From: Gyromitra esculenta
Taxonomy: Eukaryota; Ascomycota; Pezizomycetes; Pezizales; Discinaceae
Assembly: GCA_038503075.1 (NCBI GenBank)
Contig: JBCAML010000021.1
Span: 310,001 to 374,000 of the forward strand
Length of the DNA: 64,000 nt
Direction of reading: 5' to 3'
A program made the position numbers and the translations under genes. The notes under the pieces are model-generated. The model was not told where the DNA came from and did no database searches. It worked only from the letters and a program-made list of their open reading frames with translations. Positions 1 to 11,731 of this stretch are shown here, piece after piece (position 1 is the first letter of the stretch; the number at the start of each line of letters is the position of its first letter).

Positions 1-1218
1 TGTGCGATTTGGCCCCACCAAAGTGGGGAAATTTAGATTCTAGAGTACATGCGCTAATATTCCTAGCTCGCTAACGGGAAGCTAAATTATACGCGTTCGG
101 TTAGTTGGGACGAAAACCTTATTTTAACGTGCTAGCGTCGATCGCTTACGTAACTGGAACAACAAGTGGATGTAGGCACGGTTGTTCACGGGGTGATAGC
201 GAACACTGGGTGTTGACGAACAGGTGATTTAGGCTAATAAAATACCAGAAGTTTCCGCCCAGATCCGCGGCTTAGCAACTTTCTTTCTCACAGAAAATCC
301 TGTTCGTCAACACCCTGTATCCGCTATCACCTTGTGAACGACTGTAACAGAGACTTTGCGCTGCAACATCCAGAGTCTTTTTTAGGGGTTCGGCATGATC
401 TTGGCATACGTTGTAACATCCAGCCACCTGTTTGGCCTCCACCACTTCTGGTCACTACAGCTCGACAAAGTCACAGGATTTTTCGGTCGGGATTTTTTTT
501 ATTGATAGCTAAGACCAGAACACCCATCCCCCCATAAGTATAAGATCTTTAGGAAGCTTCAGTATTGTATGAGAAATTGTTGACGTGGCAAACCGAGGCT
601 CCAGCTTCATTTTAGTGTCCCTTGGCGCGCAGCCACCTTGGTGGATGCATCCAGCGCAAAGTCTCTAATAAGTGGAAATAAAAACAAAAACAATAAAAAT
701 AAAAATGAAAGAAAGATAAGGAAAGAAATTTGGTAAATACTAAGGTTGAAAGTACTTTCTCCTGGACCAGCCGAAGAGAAGAGTGAAGTTAGTCTCTGGG
801 ACTGCGAATAAGTACACAATTTGGGAACCTAGGAACGATAAAAAATCGATTAGTTGACTATTTCACGGTCTGGAAAAATAGGAGCATACAAACCTGTGAT
901 ATATGGTATTCATGTGGCTGACAGGTTCCTGTGAGTGCCAGCGTTGGACGATGCATATTTACATGTAGATGGGTGTAGTCTGTATTTTAAATATTAACAC
1001 CCGAAACGGATCTTGTAGATAGAAACTTGGCAGGGAACTTACAAGCACACTAGTTTGGGAAGGCGAAGTAAACCCTCACGCATTGAAGAGTAATAATAAT
1101 GAGACATAAGTCTCGGCGCAGTGCTGTATTGCGTCGTGGTAACCCTGATTGGTCGCATTAATACAAGCGAGAAAGGAAAAGACTTGGCCAGAAACGTACC
1201 CCACGTAGAACCCCATGC
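1..1218. other. spacer, no gene seen apart from an inverted repeat
   Basis: No convincing coding region. It holds the 181-342 inverted-repeat element (listed separately), a TACATGTA palindrome at 960-967 and A-rich tracts around 680-720. Short open frames on both strands show no recognisable protein. Confidence 0.5.
181..342. repeat. MITE-like imperfect inverted repeat
   Basis: Arms 181-224 and 299-342 are reverse complements over 44 bases with about 6 mismatches, nearly all of them transitions. The innermost 17 bases of each arm (GGGTGTTGACGAACAGG in the left arm) match perfectly. The 74-base centre is AT-rich. The structure fits a short non-autonomous transposon or snap-back repeat; no transposase lies nearby. 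Confidence 0.75.
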
Positions 1219-1899
1219 TCACTGGCTTGCAAACACTTCCTCGTCGTCCGTCGCCGCTTCGCTCGTATAGTATTCCTCGTTCTTCGCAACACGTTTCGGT
1301 TGGGGAAGAGCGGGTACATACCCAGCTACAGTACGCCCTTCCTTAATCGCGATTCTTGTATAGAGCACGTTTGCATTCTGCACGGGATCTGCAACGACAA
1401 AATTTCTAAGGCTGTAGCTCAGATCTTCTAGAGGAGAACCTGCGTGGAAGAGAGATCTAGATGGGCAGCTGGTGCTGGTGCTAACTGGATTGGGGAAGGT
1501 GATGGGTTGCATGAAGCGGGAGATATTCATGTCGCTAACTGCTTGTTGTGCAACGGGATCGATCCGTTGTTGACGTTTATGCATGTCGTATTCGTCGGTG
1601 AGTGACTGGCGGCAGATCCACTGGTTGGCAGAAGCGTGAAGAAAGTGGGACGGGGTGAGGCTGATGGATCGCTTCTGCTTGCCATTTTTGGTGGAGGTAG
1701 TGGTCTGGGACGACTGACTGTGGCTGCGAGCAACGCTAGGGTCTGGGCGGAGGTCTATAGTAGCGACTTCTGTGGCATTTGTGTTGTGCTGCACGTTTAG
1801 AGTTTCTCCATTTTCACAGTGCCTGCTAGAGGCTTGTGAATTGGACTGAGTTCTAGCGCTAGAGCATGTCTTTTTAAGTGAACCATCGGTTGGGGCCAT
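1219..1899 (-). CDS. hypothetical protein, serine/threonine-rich
   Basis: An open frame of 226 codons from an ATG at 1899; the frame stays open further upstream without another ATG, so a 5' exon is possible. The product is hydrophilic and rich in Ser, Thr, Gln and Asn, with a basic patch (KNGKQKR) near residue 75 and an acidic end (ATDDEEVFASQ). No signal peptide or membrane segment is visible. I recognise no family. The even use of amino acids and the absence of a competing frame on the other strand favour a real gene, perhaps a small nuclear or disordered protein. It stands alone between spacers. Confidence 0.4.
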   Translation of the reverse strand: MAPTDGSLKKTCSSARTQSNSQASSRHCENGETLNVQHNTNATEVATIDLRPDPSVARSHSQSSQTTTSTKNGKQKRSISLTPSHFLHASANQWICRQSLTDEYDMHKRQQRIDPVAQQAVSDMNISRFMQPITFPNPVSTSTSCPSRSLFHAGSPLEDLSYSLRNFVVADPVQNANVLYTRIAIKEGRTVAGYVPALPQPKRVAKNEEYYTSEAATDDEEVFASQ

Positions 1900-2576
1900 T
1901 TGGAAGGGTGGGATAAATAGAGATCTGGGAATTAGATTTTTGGGGAGATAGTTTGCTACTGCGGTATTGAGCAAGAATGTTTTTGTGAGTAGGTTTGTGG
2001 GCGTAGATGGGGTTTATATTCTTCGCGGGGCGCATTAAAGGTTCAAGTGAAGTATACAGCCATGCGTCAGCTGTTCCGCCATGGAGGCGAAGAACATACA
2101 CATCCATTGGCGATTGTATGCCTGACACGATGGGGAACTGTCAATCAGTATCCCATCGCTCTGGAAAACATGCTGCCCCCCCAATGCGTGAGGCTCAGCG
2201 CGGTAAGATTACCGGGTAGCTAATGAAAACAACATAGTTTAGTGATAGTGTCGCCGAAGAAGTGACCCCTACGTTTGGGAGGGGCTATCCGCGTTCGTAG
2301 CGCTAACAGGGATTAAGAAGCGGCCCGAGGTGAGCTATCCGCAGCGCGGGGCGAAAAAAGATCAAGGAACGTGGGACTTGGGATTCAGGATTCGGGGCTG
2401 TTATTGGCTCCCCAGAGTTTTCGAGGAAGATTCTAGCAGCTGGATTGGCCACAGAGCCCTGCCAGTAGACTCTGGTTCTCGATATTTTTTGCCATACGTT
2501 GTAAATTAGGTATCTAGGTGTCTGGTTCTACATGTAGTACCGATATACATGTAATTTATATAACCCTACGTATACG

Positions 2577-2730
2577 TACCGTAGTATTTGGTGAAATTCG
2601 TTCCGGCGCTAGTAGGTAAGACGTTCATGATGCCGTCGGGGGGTTTTGGCGGAAAATCATAGAAAGTCAACATGTCCTACGCGTGTTTCACCTACTAGTG
2701 CTGGAAGGAATTTCGCCAAATACTACGGTA
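2577..2730. repeat. MITE-like imperfect inverted repeat
   Basis: Arms 2577-2617 and 2690-2730 are reverse complements over 41 bases with about 4 mismatches. Both begin with TACCGTAGTATTTGG and end with AGTAGGT in the arm orientation. The 72-base centre is GC-richer. Two TACATGTA palindromes lie just outside the left arm. It is unrelated in sequence to the 181-342 element. Confidence 0.75.
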
Positions 2731-4350
2731 TTTGCCGAACATGTAAGCGGAGTATCCTCTACCGGTCTATCCGGGACGGCGAGAATTCGACATCGCGAGA
2801 CACCGAGCAACCACGGTATGCTGGTGATGCTGCCAACGTCTTTCCCAGTGGTGTCTTAGAAGGTCAGGTGGTGCGTGGAATAGGCGTGAGTCCTTCCCAT
2901 CAGGTTTAGTTTCTCGGATTAATGGTGGCAGCGTCGGAGTTCCAAAGTAAGGGGTTCGTTAAATTAAAATTTCAGAGTATTCATCTGCGTGCTTACCTCC
3001 GAGCGTCTGGACTGCAGGAGAATATTGTAATGTTACTGGTCAAACTGATAGGATTCGCGTTGTTTAGGTTGTGTGTTTGTTCACTGGTTGTAATTGAGCC
3101 TCATAGATTTTTTGACTAGCTAGAATACATTCTCGTCTGTTCCTTATTCGTGAGATTATACGGCATACTTACTACATACGGTTCGTAGAATTTTCTAAAT
3201 AGTTTAAAATTGGAAAACTGCATGTAGTGACCGGATTGATTGATCTACATCCTCGTGCAGCCGATTTTTATTGCTATTTCGTGAAATATACGTGTGACAG
3301 CGATGCTTCTATACGCCAATGAGGAGAGAAACAAGGAAGGAAAGCTAAAAGGAGAGAATAGAAGGCGGCGGATTATGAATCGAAACTCGGTGCAAGAAAA
3401 TAACGAAAACCCTAACTATAAAGTGACTGAGACGCCATTCCTGCATGGAGATAGCGGATAAATGCTGTTAAAGCTGAAATAGCAATACAGTTACATTAAT
3501 CAACCAGATGAGTGCGCAAATGGCAGAACACGGGACAGGGGGGGCGTCTCAGGTTCCTGTCGGTGGTGTGGGAGTGATGCGTGTAGATTTGTTCTTTCTC
3601 ATTAGAAGTTACTGAAAACTCCTCTTTTTTTCGTCTCTTTGAGGATTGTGTGACTGCTAGAAGTTTGTCGATATGTGTCATAAGTGGTATGCCCATGGGC
3701 TACGGCTCGATATGAATATAGAGCCCTATTGCTTGTGGTGGGGCATGTATTTCGGGTTTAAAGCTCCTAGGTTATTCTGCATTGATGTGACCTAATACGT
3801 CATCGGCAGAGTATGGTGAGGGTGGGGAGACGCGATCTTGGCTGCACTGGATATCCGAGTAGGGAAGACACCGATTATGTCGAAATAAGGTGCACGAGGT
3901 TAATGAGGGTGGGGGTTAGCGCCCGAGCAAGAGAATAGCGTAGTGATGCGGAAAATTGGGTACCGCACTTTCCTGAATCCGGCTTAGATTGGTTTAAGAA
4001 CGATCTGAAATCGACTTGGACACGCTGGAAAATTACTTCATGGGTAGTAGTAGTAGTAGTAGTAGAATTCATTTACGCATCCAACCCTTGGGTTATGGCG
4101 ATAATTACTTCATGGGTTACTGGCGAGATCAATATGCCATCCCGGCACAGCGTGGCTGCAAGTGTGGACAAAGATTTTATTCACCGAGAAGTGCTAGAAT
4201 TAGATTGAGGCTGCCTTGGTTTCCGTATTATTGTTTTTGTGTGTGGTAGTGGTTATTTGTGGTAAAGTTTGGCGAATAGGAAGTCTTCCAGCCAATAGGC
4301 ACCCCTCAAGGACCAAGATTCTTGCCTGACGGGAAGTACCGTATAGTCTC

Positions 4351-4480
4351 AGGCGATACCCCTGGAGATCGCGAAACCAAAAGCGATAGAAACTTTTGGT
4401 TGGCAGAAATGACCTTCAACCTCGTTTATAGGTATCGTCACCATCTCCTGGTTGCGCGAGATCCCCCCGGGGGTATCGCT
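4351..4480. repeat. inverted repeat with nested hairpin
   Basis: Arms 4351-4377 and 4454-4480 pair imperfectly around the core GCGATACCCC / GGGGTATCGC. Inside, AACCAAAAG near 4375 pairs with CTTTTGGTT near 4393. It is followed at 4500-4603 by a degenerate array of units resembling CTCATTACGTTCATACACC. The array ends about 70 bases before the SAP gene start and may be in its promoter. Confidence 0.5.
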
Positions 4481-4674
4481 TGGAACTATTCGGCATCCTC
4501 GTCTTCACTAAATTCATCCACCTCATCACATTCACTCACCCTTATTACGCTCACTCGTCCTCATTACGTTCATACACCCTCGTTACGTTCATGCACCATA
4601 CCTATTACATCTCGCTCGCAATACTGTCTCAATCGAGATAGCATTTCCTCCACCGCAGAACGTAATCCGGGGTG

Positions 4675-7292
4675 ATGGTCGCCCTCTCTGCTCTGACGGT
4701 GTCGAAACTTAAGGTTCTCAACGGTTTTCTTAAAGGCAGTGTGATTTGACTAATCTGGGTTTCTACAGGATAAATGTCGTGAATTGGGGATCCCAGTCGG
4801 GGGTAGGAAGGCTGACTTGGTAGCTGTATGTCCCCCTTGTATTTTTGTGTGTGCGAAGGATTCACGAATTCCACCCTCTCAGCGAATCCAAAGCAAGCTC
4901 GCAAGTGTGCATGTGGCTCCGGACTCCTCACTCCCAACACAGATCAGCAAGACTACCACAAAACGAAAAGCACCACCCGAAAATGCCTCATCCGCCTCGG
5001 GCGAAGACTCGGTGGGGAAGAAAACAAAGGACTCTAATGCCCCTGAAGTGGTGGCCATTTTCCCTGTTGCTAGCCAACTTGCTGCCTCTCGACAAAAAAC
5101 CAGCGATGCAACAGCTTTCCAGATAACGGGATGGAAAGAGGGGTCAATGAAAGCAAAGGATAGCAGGTTCCCCTCAGATGTGGCGACCACGGCAACGCTG
5201 CCCGCTCCCTCCATTCCTAGCCCCACAGTTGGATGTCCTCAAATGGATATAGCAACTGTACAGCTTTCATCGCAAGCGCCTTGGAATCCTAATCCTAATT
5301 ATGGCGCCTATATCTCTAAATCCACTAGATATCCTAGGATAGATTCGCTACTTTTGCCACAGGCAGATCCACCGCTGATTAAACAGAGCGATCGTAATGT
5401 GCGACTCGAGGCCAACGCACTACTCGCCTTCTCGTCACAACCACAAGCCCCCGCGCGGACGAGAGCAGCGTTTCCTCCGCTCAAAGAACAGCTATTCAAG
5501 CAAGTACAACAGAGCCCAGACAATCCAGTGGGCGTTAATCCGGCAGTTTCTGGGGAAAGTGCTGATTCTAGCATGGTAGAAGCTAAGGCTCCACGATTCA
5601 AAGGACTCAAACCAGATATGGATAGGCGGCCCCCTATCCTACAGCTGGTTGGACCACCGCAAATAGTTTCTAATTCTTCTGGGGCGGCTGAGTGCGAACC
5701 TGCTAGCAAGACTGTTCGACCTCTACCAACTCCTAACATCGCGGTCTCTTTGCCGCCCCCTAGCATGCCCCGCAAACAAGATCATGAAATCTCACCATCG
5801 GTCATACGCAATCCCCCTCCTTACTCCCTTCGCCGACAAGTCGAAAAGATTGCCCGAGTTCTGGCACTCACTGCTTTCTACGGATTCTCTTCATGTGCAC
5901 ACAATTCGATTCCTGGAGATTTTCTAAAATCGTTTGCTGGGCTCTCCAGGAATTACCGGTATGCATCCACCCTTGCGTTCACGCATCTGATACGGATCGA
6001 GTTCTCCGGAAACAGGACAGAACGCTGGTTCAAGGCTAAAAGGATAGATGAAAAAGTGGCAGACACTCGGTCATGGTATTGGTATCGTGTTTCGAAGAGA
6101 GCAAGGGCAATTGAGCGAATCCGGACGTCATGGATGGAGCGAGTTTGGCGGTTCCTCGTAGTGACTTCTCGACCAGCAGTAGCAGACGTTGGTCCGTGGG
6201 GGTTCGGATTATGGTTTTGTGGGATTGGTCGACATTTGCTGGCGGATCCTGATCTGGAGGGTCAATTTGAGACCGCGGTAAGGTTCTGGATTCGGAGGTT
6301 TTATGTATGGGTTACCAAGAACGGCGGTGGTTATCCACAGCTGCTACGCGATCTTAGGGAGGAGATGGTTCAGGGGATCCAGCCGCTGGATGAGAATGGC
6401 AATCAAGAGCTATGGAGAGTGGAAACTAGATGCGGCAGTGTGCATTTTATCATTGGAATGACTGGAGAAGTTGTGGGTTGGGTAGAAGTTAATGGAGTTG
6501 GAAGTAATGGACTAGAGCCTGTACAGCAGAGAAGGTCTAAAATTAGGATGAACACCATAATGCGGGCGAGAACTACTGCAAGGATGATTGATGGTGGAGA
6601 GTATGAAGGGCTTTCGCAAGCAGATGGGAGGAAATATGGAAATATAGATAACGTCAGTTGGAAAGATCTTAGGGGAGATTGGAGGGAACATGCATCAACT
6701 CTTGTGTCCTCTATTTCGCCAACTGGGGGAGTCGATATTCCCACGAAGAGGCTCCTAGAAACCGTTTATCGTCCAGCTTCTAAAACAATATCCCACGGAA
6801 TCCACGAATCCGTCAAGGCCCCACATCATCGCGTATTGGCTGAAAGATGGATCCTCGCACAAGTCGAGCCTGGGGGTATTTCAGGAAAGCCAGTTTTCGA
6901 CGCGCTCTATGGCCAGCCACGCAAGAAGGAAAAAATATCATTGGATTTGCAGGCTAAGCTAACCGTTGAAAGTGTTAGATGTTCGGGGGAGAAGTGGATT
7001 TCTAGCATGAAAGGCGTGTTGGCACAAGGCTTGGGATTTGTGCAAACACCAAGGATGGGATGGTTTGTTTTAGAGGAGACCGGACAGGTAAATTCTTGGC
7101 GTTTTGATATGCGAGTGATATTTCATGAATATGCTTACATTTGGCTTTTGGTAGAATATTGCGCAAGAAGAATACGGGGTACAGGGTTTATGGGCTACAG
7201 TACTTGGAGTGAATGAAAACGGAGTCGCTTTAAATGCAAAGGAGCTAGAAGCATTGGTGGAAATGTTTTACTGGGGAGATATGTCAGACTAA
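4675..7292 (+). CDS. SAP-domain protein (four exons)
   Basis: Predicted product of 812 residues with an N-terminal SAP domain, a helix-extended-helix module that binds AT-rich DNA in chromatin and RNA-processing proteins. Exons inferred: 4675-4713, 4769-4825, 4883-7087, 7155-7292; all phases agree. Joining the first three rebuilds a SAP motif at about residues 6-37 (LTVSKLKDKCRELGIP, then GGRKADLVARI) that no single frame shows. Residues 40-360 are disordered and Pro/Ser-rich. The region from about 360 to the end is a conserved-looking, Trp-rich folded domain I do not recognise; it includes GMTGEVVGWVEV. The last intron removes an apparent read-through tail and gives the end ALVEMFYWGDMSD. 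Probably nuclear; function unknown. The SAP call is firm; the exact 5' junctions are inferred. Confidence 0.75.
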
Positions 7293-7641
7293 ATTTTAAA
7301 CTAGGCTGAGAACTAATTGATGGCTAACTCTTAGAAACCTAAGATTATTATTTATTCATTCATTCAATAGGTATAGGAACTTAGGGTACTATATATGGAA
7401 ATCTCAAAGATATATCCTATTCTAGAAGAAAATTACTGTCTTGGGCACTTATGTATTCTATATGCAGCATGCGATGCTATTCGTGTTCGCTGCCTATCCA
7501 AGGTTTCAACTAATTTAGGGATTTGTAAGGAGAATTGGAGCTATTGATGTGCATGGAATAAAATGTATTTTGAGAGATCGGTTACAAAAAATATCTCCAA
7601 GACAGCAACTCACAAGCTATGTGTCAATAGACAAACGAGTC
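7293..7641. other. 3' spacer, nothing seen
   Basis: AT-rich DNA between the SAP gene and the tRNA-Ile gene. Probably the 3' UTR of the SAP gene; no further gene or repeat recognised. Confidence 0.4.
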
Positions 7642-7728
7642 TGGTTCCAGAGGGGGTCGAACCCTCGACCTTGGCGTAAACATCTAGCGATATTAGCACC
7701 ACGCGCTAACCAACTGAGCCATGGAACC
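7642..7728 (-). tRNA. tRNA-Ile (AAT anticodon) with 13-base intron
   Basis: On the minus strand, GGTTCCA at the 5' end pairs with TGGAACC at the 3' end (discriminator A). The D arm is GCTC...GCGC, and the T arm is GAGGG TTCGACC CCCTC. The anticodon stem TGGTG/CGCCA closes a loop CT-AAT-A. A 13-base intron lies at 7678-7690, directly after the base 3' of the anticodon, the canonical position for nuclear tRNA introns. Spliced length is 74 bases. B-box GGTTCGACCCC is intact. Confidence 0.92.
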
Positions 7729-8012
7729 ACTGCACAGTTAAATGAGCTCCTGTTTTTGTTTCTGCTCCAAAAAATAAGGTCATGAAACTATCACTAGTAG
7801 TTGGGTCCTGGGAACACAACCAAAGCTTTGTCTTTGAATGGTTTAGTTTTTGGGATCTTGTTTAGCGGCGTCTCCCTTTGGCCAGCAAATAGTTGTCTCA
7901 GCTTTCAGTAAGTTATAATTCTTAGGAGAGTCATGATATATCACTCGCGAGAGTTTGGAACTAAAAAGGTTGCTATTATTTCATTTACTAGCTAGTTAGA
8001 AAAAAAGGATCA

Positions 8013-10858
8013 CTAATGAAAGTAAGAAGTCGTGAAAATACATATCCTAGCGAGATATAGAGTAGTGAACAAAGGAACACCAAAACAGATGACTAAAGTA
8101 TAAATAACTGAAAATATAGCCTTTGTCTTGATAACAGCTATCGTAATTTCAATGGCGGCGTCTCTTTGATTTGTAGCTGAATCTTCTAGAAGCTCTTTTT
8201 CTGGCGAGATATTTAACGCATCAAGAATAGTTTGTATTTCCTTGTGTGCGGTAACCGCTTCCTCGATTTTGGGGGGGTTAGCGAGGCCATCGAGTTGTTG
8301 AACCTCCTTGGGACTCTCTTCTGGGTTGGTTCCTTTATTCGGTGGCGGTAGCTGTGCAGAAGCTGTCAGTTATTTTTGCCATTTAATGCATCTGTACTTG
8401 CTGTGAGATGAGAGGAAGTTCATTTGGTGTAACTGGGTAACCAAAGAAGAGTTTCAGAGTGTTTGGGGGCGTTTAGAAAAGAGAACCTGTTGTCTCGATA
8501 TCTCCTACTATAGCTGATTTTCCCGCTGTGAAATTACAAGACTAAGAGCAGTGTTGTAACTAGTATTGATACTAAAGATTTGTTTTCATCATACATTACC
8601 GTTATCTATAGACTCTATTCTCGGATCGCTAGGCGGGGTCTTTCTCGGTTTGGTCATCGGGTTTTCCGCTGAATGACCTTGTGGGCTCGTTTTCCTAACA
8701 GCCTCAATATCTGCAGGCTAATAGAGTACTGTCAGCCAGGTTCTAACTACATGTAATATTTGCAAAGGCGAGTAATGGGGAAACATGCATCAATGTCCTC
8801 TGCGACTTTCAATGGACGTGGTATGAAAATAGGTGCATATTGTTCAAGCTCATAAATAATGCTGGGATGATGCTTCAGAAGCCAATTGAGGAGCCCGATC
8901 ATTATTTGCTCTCTGAAGAGCAGTATCTTGCGGATATCTATCCCTATTTTTAACAACACACATATACAGAAGCCGAACAACGTGATAGCAAGCCCATCAT
9001 GCATGCTCTTTACAAGCCGTGCTGGGCGGAATTTAACTCTTTTCCCTAAATCGTGATCTTGGCCAAAGATCTTCTCGAAAATCTGAATAGCGATGCGTTC
9101 TCGGTCTTGATATTCAGTGCGGAACTGGTCGCTACCTTCATGTAACTTAAGGTATAGCTCAAAATTGACTTCCCATATTTTCCCTGGGGCTGGACAACGT
9201 GAGTTGTGGTATAGCGCGGGTAGTGTAGTTTCTAGCATCCCAGGGGGATGCGGATTCTGGTTGCTTATAGGAACATCGTTTCGTGGGCCTTGTGACGAAG
9301 ACCCAGTATTGGCACTGAGTGGTGTATTGTTTGGTGGGTCAAATCTCCATGATCTGAATGACGACAACCTCTCGACTCCTTCTAGCAACTCCTTGACTAA
9401 AGGCGCATACATGAATTTCTTTTCATCAAACTCCCGAATATCGCCAAACGTATCGAGGGTATGCAATGCTGCTATTTTAGAACTGAATGTGACTATCCCC
9501 TTCTCTTGAAGATTTCCTAAGATAATCGCGTTGACTAGATGGGTGTCTTTCAGAGATAATGTTGAAATCTTGTATTCGAAAAGATCTTCGTCACAGTGTG
9601 CCAGTACTTCGAAATCTCCCATACGCTGGGACCCTGTCCTCACATATTCAACTTTCGCTGGATAGTGGGGTGCATTGAGAAGCACTGATATGTCGGAGGG
9701 AACTGATGCTAAACCTTCTGCTTTGAGCGAAACATGGCAGAGTGTTAGCACAATCTTCGGGGAAACGACATAGATTTGGTGAATGGCTCCTAAAGAATCA
9801 TTCCAGCCCTCGTAAAGCCCAAAAGAGTTGTTAGACATGATGAATTCCTCCCCGGGGGCAGCTTCCCAGATAACTAGGAAGAACTTGGTCATTTCCGAAG
9901 CATAGGCAATAGCCTCCCAGTGCTCCAAATTAGGATCAATCTCTTTGGAGAGTATATCATCTGGGGAGGCATTTTCGAGGCCTTCTGGGAACGAACCGAG
10001 GAGCCATTTCGTTTGTGCTTCCTCCCCATGCCTGAGAATTTCATCCTGCGGCGTAGAGAGGTAATATTTAAGGACATGGAGCCATACATCATGCGGATCG
10101 TTTGAGAGATTTTCGCGTTTGCGGAAGGCCGGGACCCAGGAGCGTAGTCTAGCATTGCCGGGGTGATTTTCATCAAAGTAGGTGCTCGCAATTGGGTGTT
10201 GGTGGTAATACATGACGAACATGAATTTTCGTAGGCAATTTAGCCATTTTCGGGTTAAGCTATATGTAGGTGGTGACACTTCCTCTTTTCCCTCTCCCCT
10301 CTCCCTTTCTCTAGCGTGCTTTTCCACTATTTCAAGAATACAGCCAACCGTTCTGCTCGCGTGTCCTTCGAGTTTACTAAGATCTTTCTCGATTTTCCAA
10401 GGGTCAAGGTTCAAAGGATCATTAGTATCCTTAAGCTTGTAGAGGTTTCTTTTGGTGTAGGCTTCTACGATGGGGACCCTATCGAGTTTGCCCGTTTCAA
10501 CATAGTAGCACCAAATCGAATCATCCTTATTTTCACGAGCGCTTTCGTCTCTACTTTTAAGTTAAATTCTATAAGTTTATAATAATTAGTTATATCTGGA
10601 TACTCACCTAAAATGTCTCAACACCCATTTTGGGATATAATGACAGAAAATAGACTTCGGGATCTTGCCCTTGGCGACCTTTTCAGCGCTGGCTTTGCTA
10701 GATATCGGAGAATTTTCTGTCTCGGCCGCAGCTCTGTTGGGGACGGATGAGATTCCGGGCTTCGGATTTGGTTTGTAGTTCCCTTTTTTCTTCCTGTTAT
10801 TACCACCCTTCGTGCGTGATCGTGAGTTGGCAGACTTGTTTTGGGCGGGATGGTCCAT
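8013..10858 (-). CDS. DUF4238 protein with C-terminal membrane segments (five exons)
   Basis: Predicted product of 839 residues. Inferred exons: 10858-10608, 10553-8785, 8710-8600, 8525-8487, 8362-8013; phases agree throughout. The hallmark of DUF4238 is at residues 73-84 (HYIPKWVLRHFS), after a basic, disordered N-terminus. The next exon continues with WCYYVETGKLDRVPIVEAYTK-like sequence of the family. Near residues 600-620 a hydrophobic stretch (LAITLFGFCICVLLKIGI) could span a membrane, and the last exon encodes a stronger one near the C-terminus (IFSVIYTLVICFGVPLFTTL). The family is found in bacteria and fungi and has no settled biochemical function. The three C-terminal exons are inferred from reading-frame coherence and splice sites and roughly double the evidence for a membrane anchor. 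Confidence 0.75.
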
Positions 10859-11731
10859 CTTCGAGCGAGTCAGACAGTCAAACTAAACTGATATGGTGCT
10901 CTTGGAATTATAAGCAACAATTAAATTTCGCCCCGCAAGCTTCATTTATAATGAGTGGAATTCAGGCAACCACGATTGTGGAACCTAGGTACCTGTTTAG
11001 TCACAGCTGCAGTGAACCCGAGACCCACCCATACATGTCCTTAGCGTTGCACTGCAACCCTTCCCAAGTGCCTAATGTTGCGGGGTACAGAATTATCCAA
11101 CAGAGAGCCTGGATCGCCAACGAAACTAATGCTTGGCATTACAGCGGGAGGCAAACCAGTGCTTAGCAACAAAATGAACGGCGTATTTTCTCGAAAGTCC
11201 ACAACACAACAACGCTAGAGTAAGGCAATAAAGGTTGAGGAAGAGAACCCAAGCCAAATAAATATTACAAATGTATACCTGGGCTCAGGCAAAACCCATC
11301 TCTTTGGTTTTATAGGGATTTTAGGTTGGTGTGACGTGTCAACAGGAATATCTTTTGGCATTGCTTGGCATTGACACTGCTAGTCGTAGCAGTTCCCCCA
11401 GCAGTCAGTGAAATCGCAAACTCTGTTACTCCTCCTCAGCAACAAATTATTCCGCCTAGATAGCTCTTGGAAAATATTGCCCCAGACTGAAATTTCGACT
11501 ATGGAAATATCTAAATAATTCTAGGTGATTTTGGGATGCTGCTGCTTATTTTCTATTTTGAAAAATTTGACCTCCCCTTCGACTACTAAGCTCGAATTTG
11601 CAATAACTTTCGCTTCCTACTGTAGATAGTAGAAGGTTGGATTAAATGAAAAGATGAGGGCGAGCCAAGTAAGGGAACCTCCAATCGCAAAACCCACTTG
11701 AACTCAGTCACCACTAACAAGATCGATAGGT
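10859..11731. other. spacer between divergent DUF4238 gene and Kelch remnant
   Basis: An open frame of about 139 codons on the plus strand overlaps the DUF4238 first exon and continues to 11166, but shows no recognisable domain. The region probably contains the DUF4238 promoter and upstream debris of the Kelch pseudogene. Confidence 0.35.

Larger units (their letters stand above)
1900..4674. other. spacer with inverted repeats and microsatellites
   Basis: No credible gene. Contains inverted repeats at 2577-2730 and 4351-4480, TACATGTA at 2529 and 2546, a (TAG)n run near 4044-4063, and a 15-base direct repeat AATTACTTCATGGGT near 4030 and 4103. The short open frames here read mostly through these repeats. 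Confidence 0.5.
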
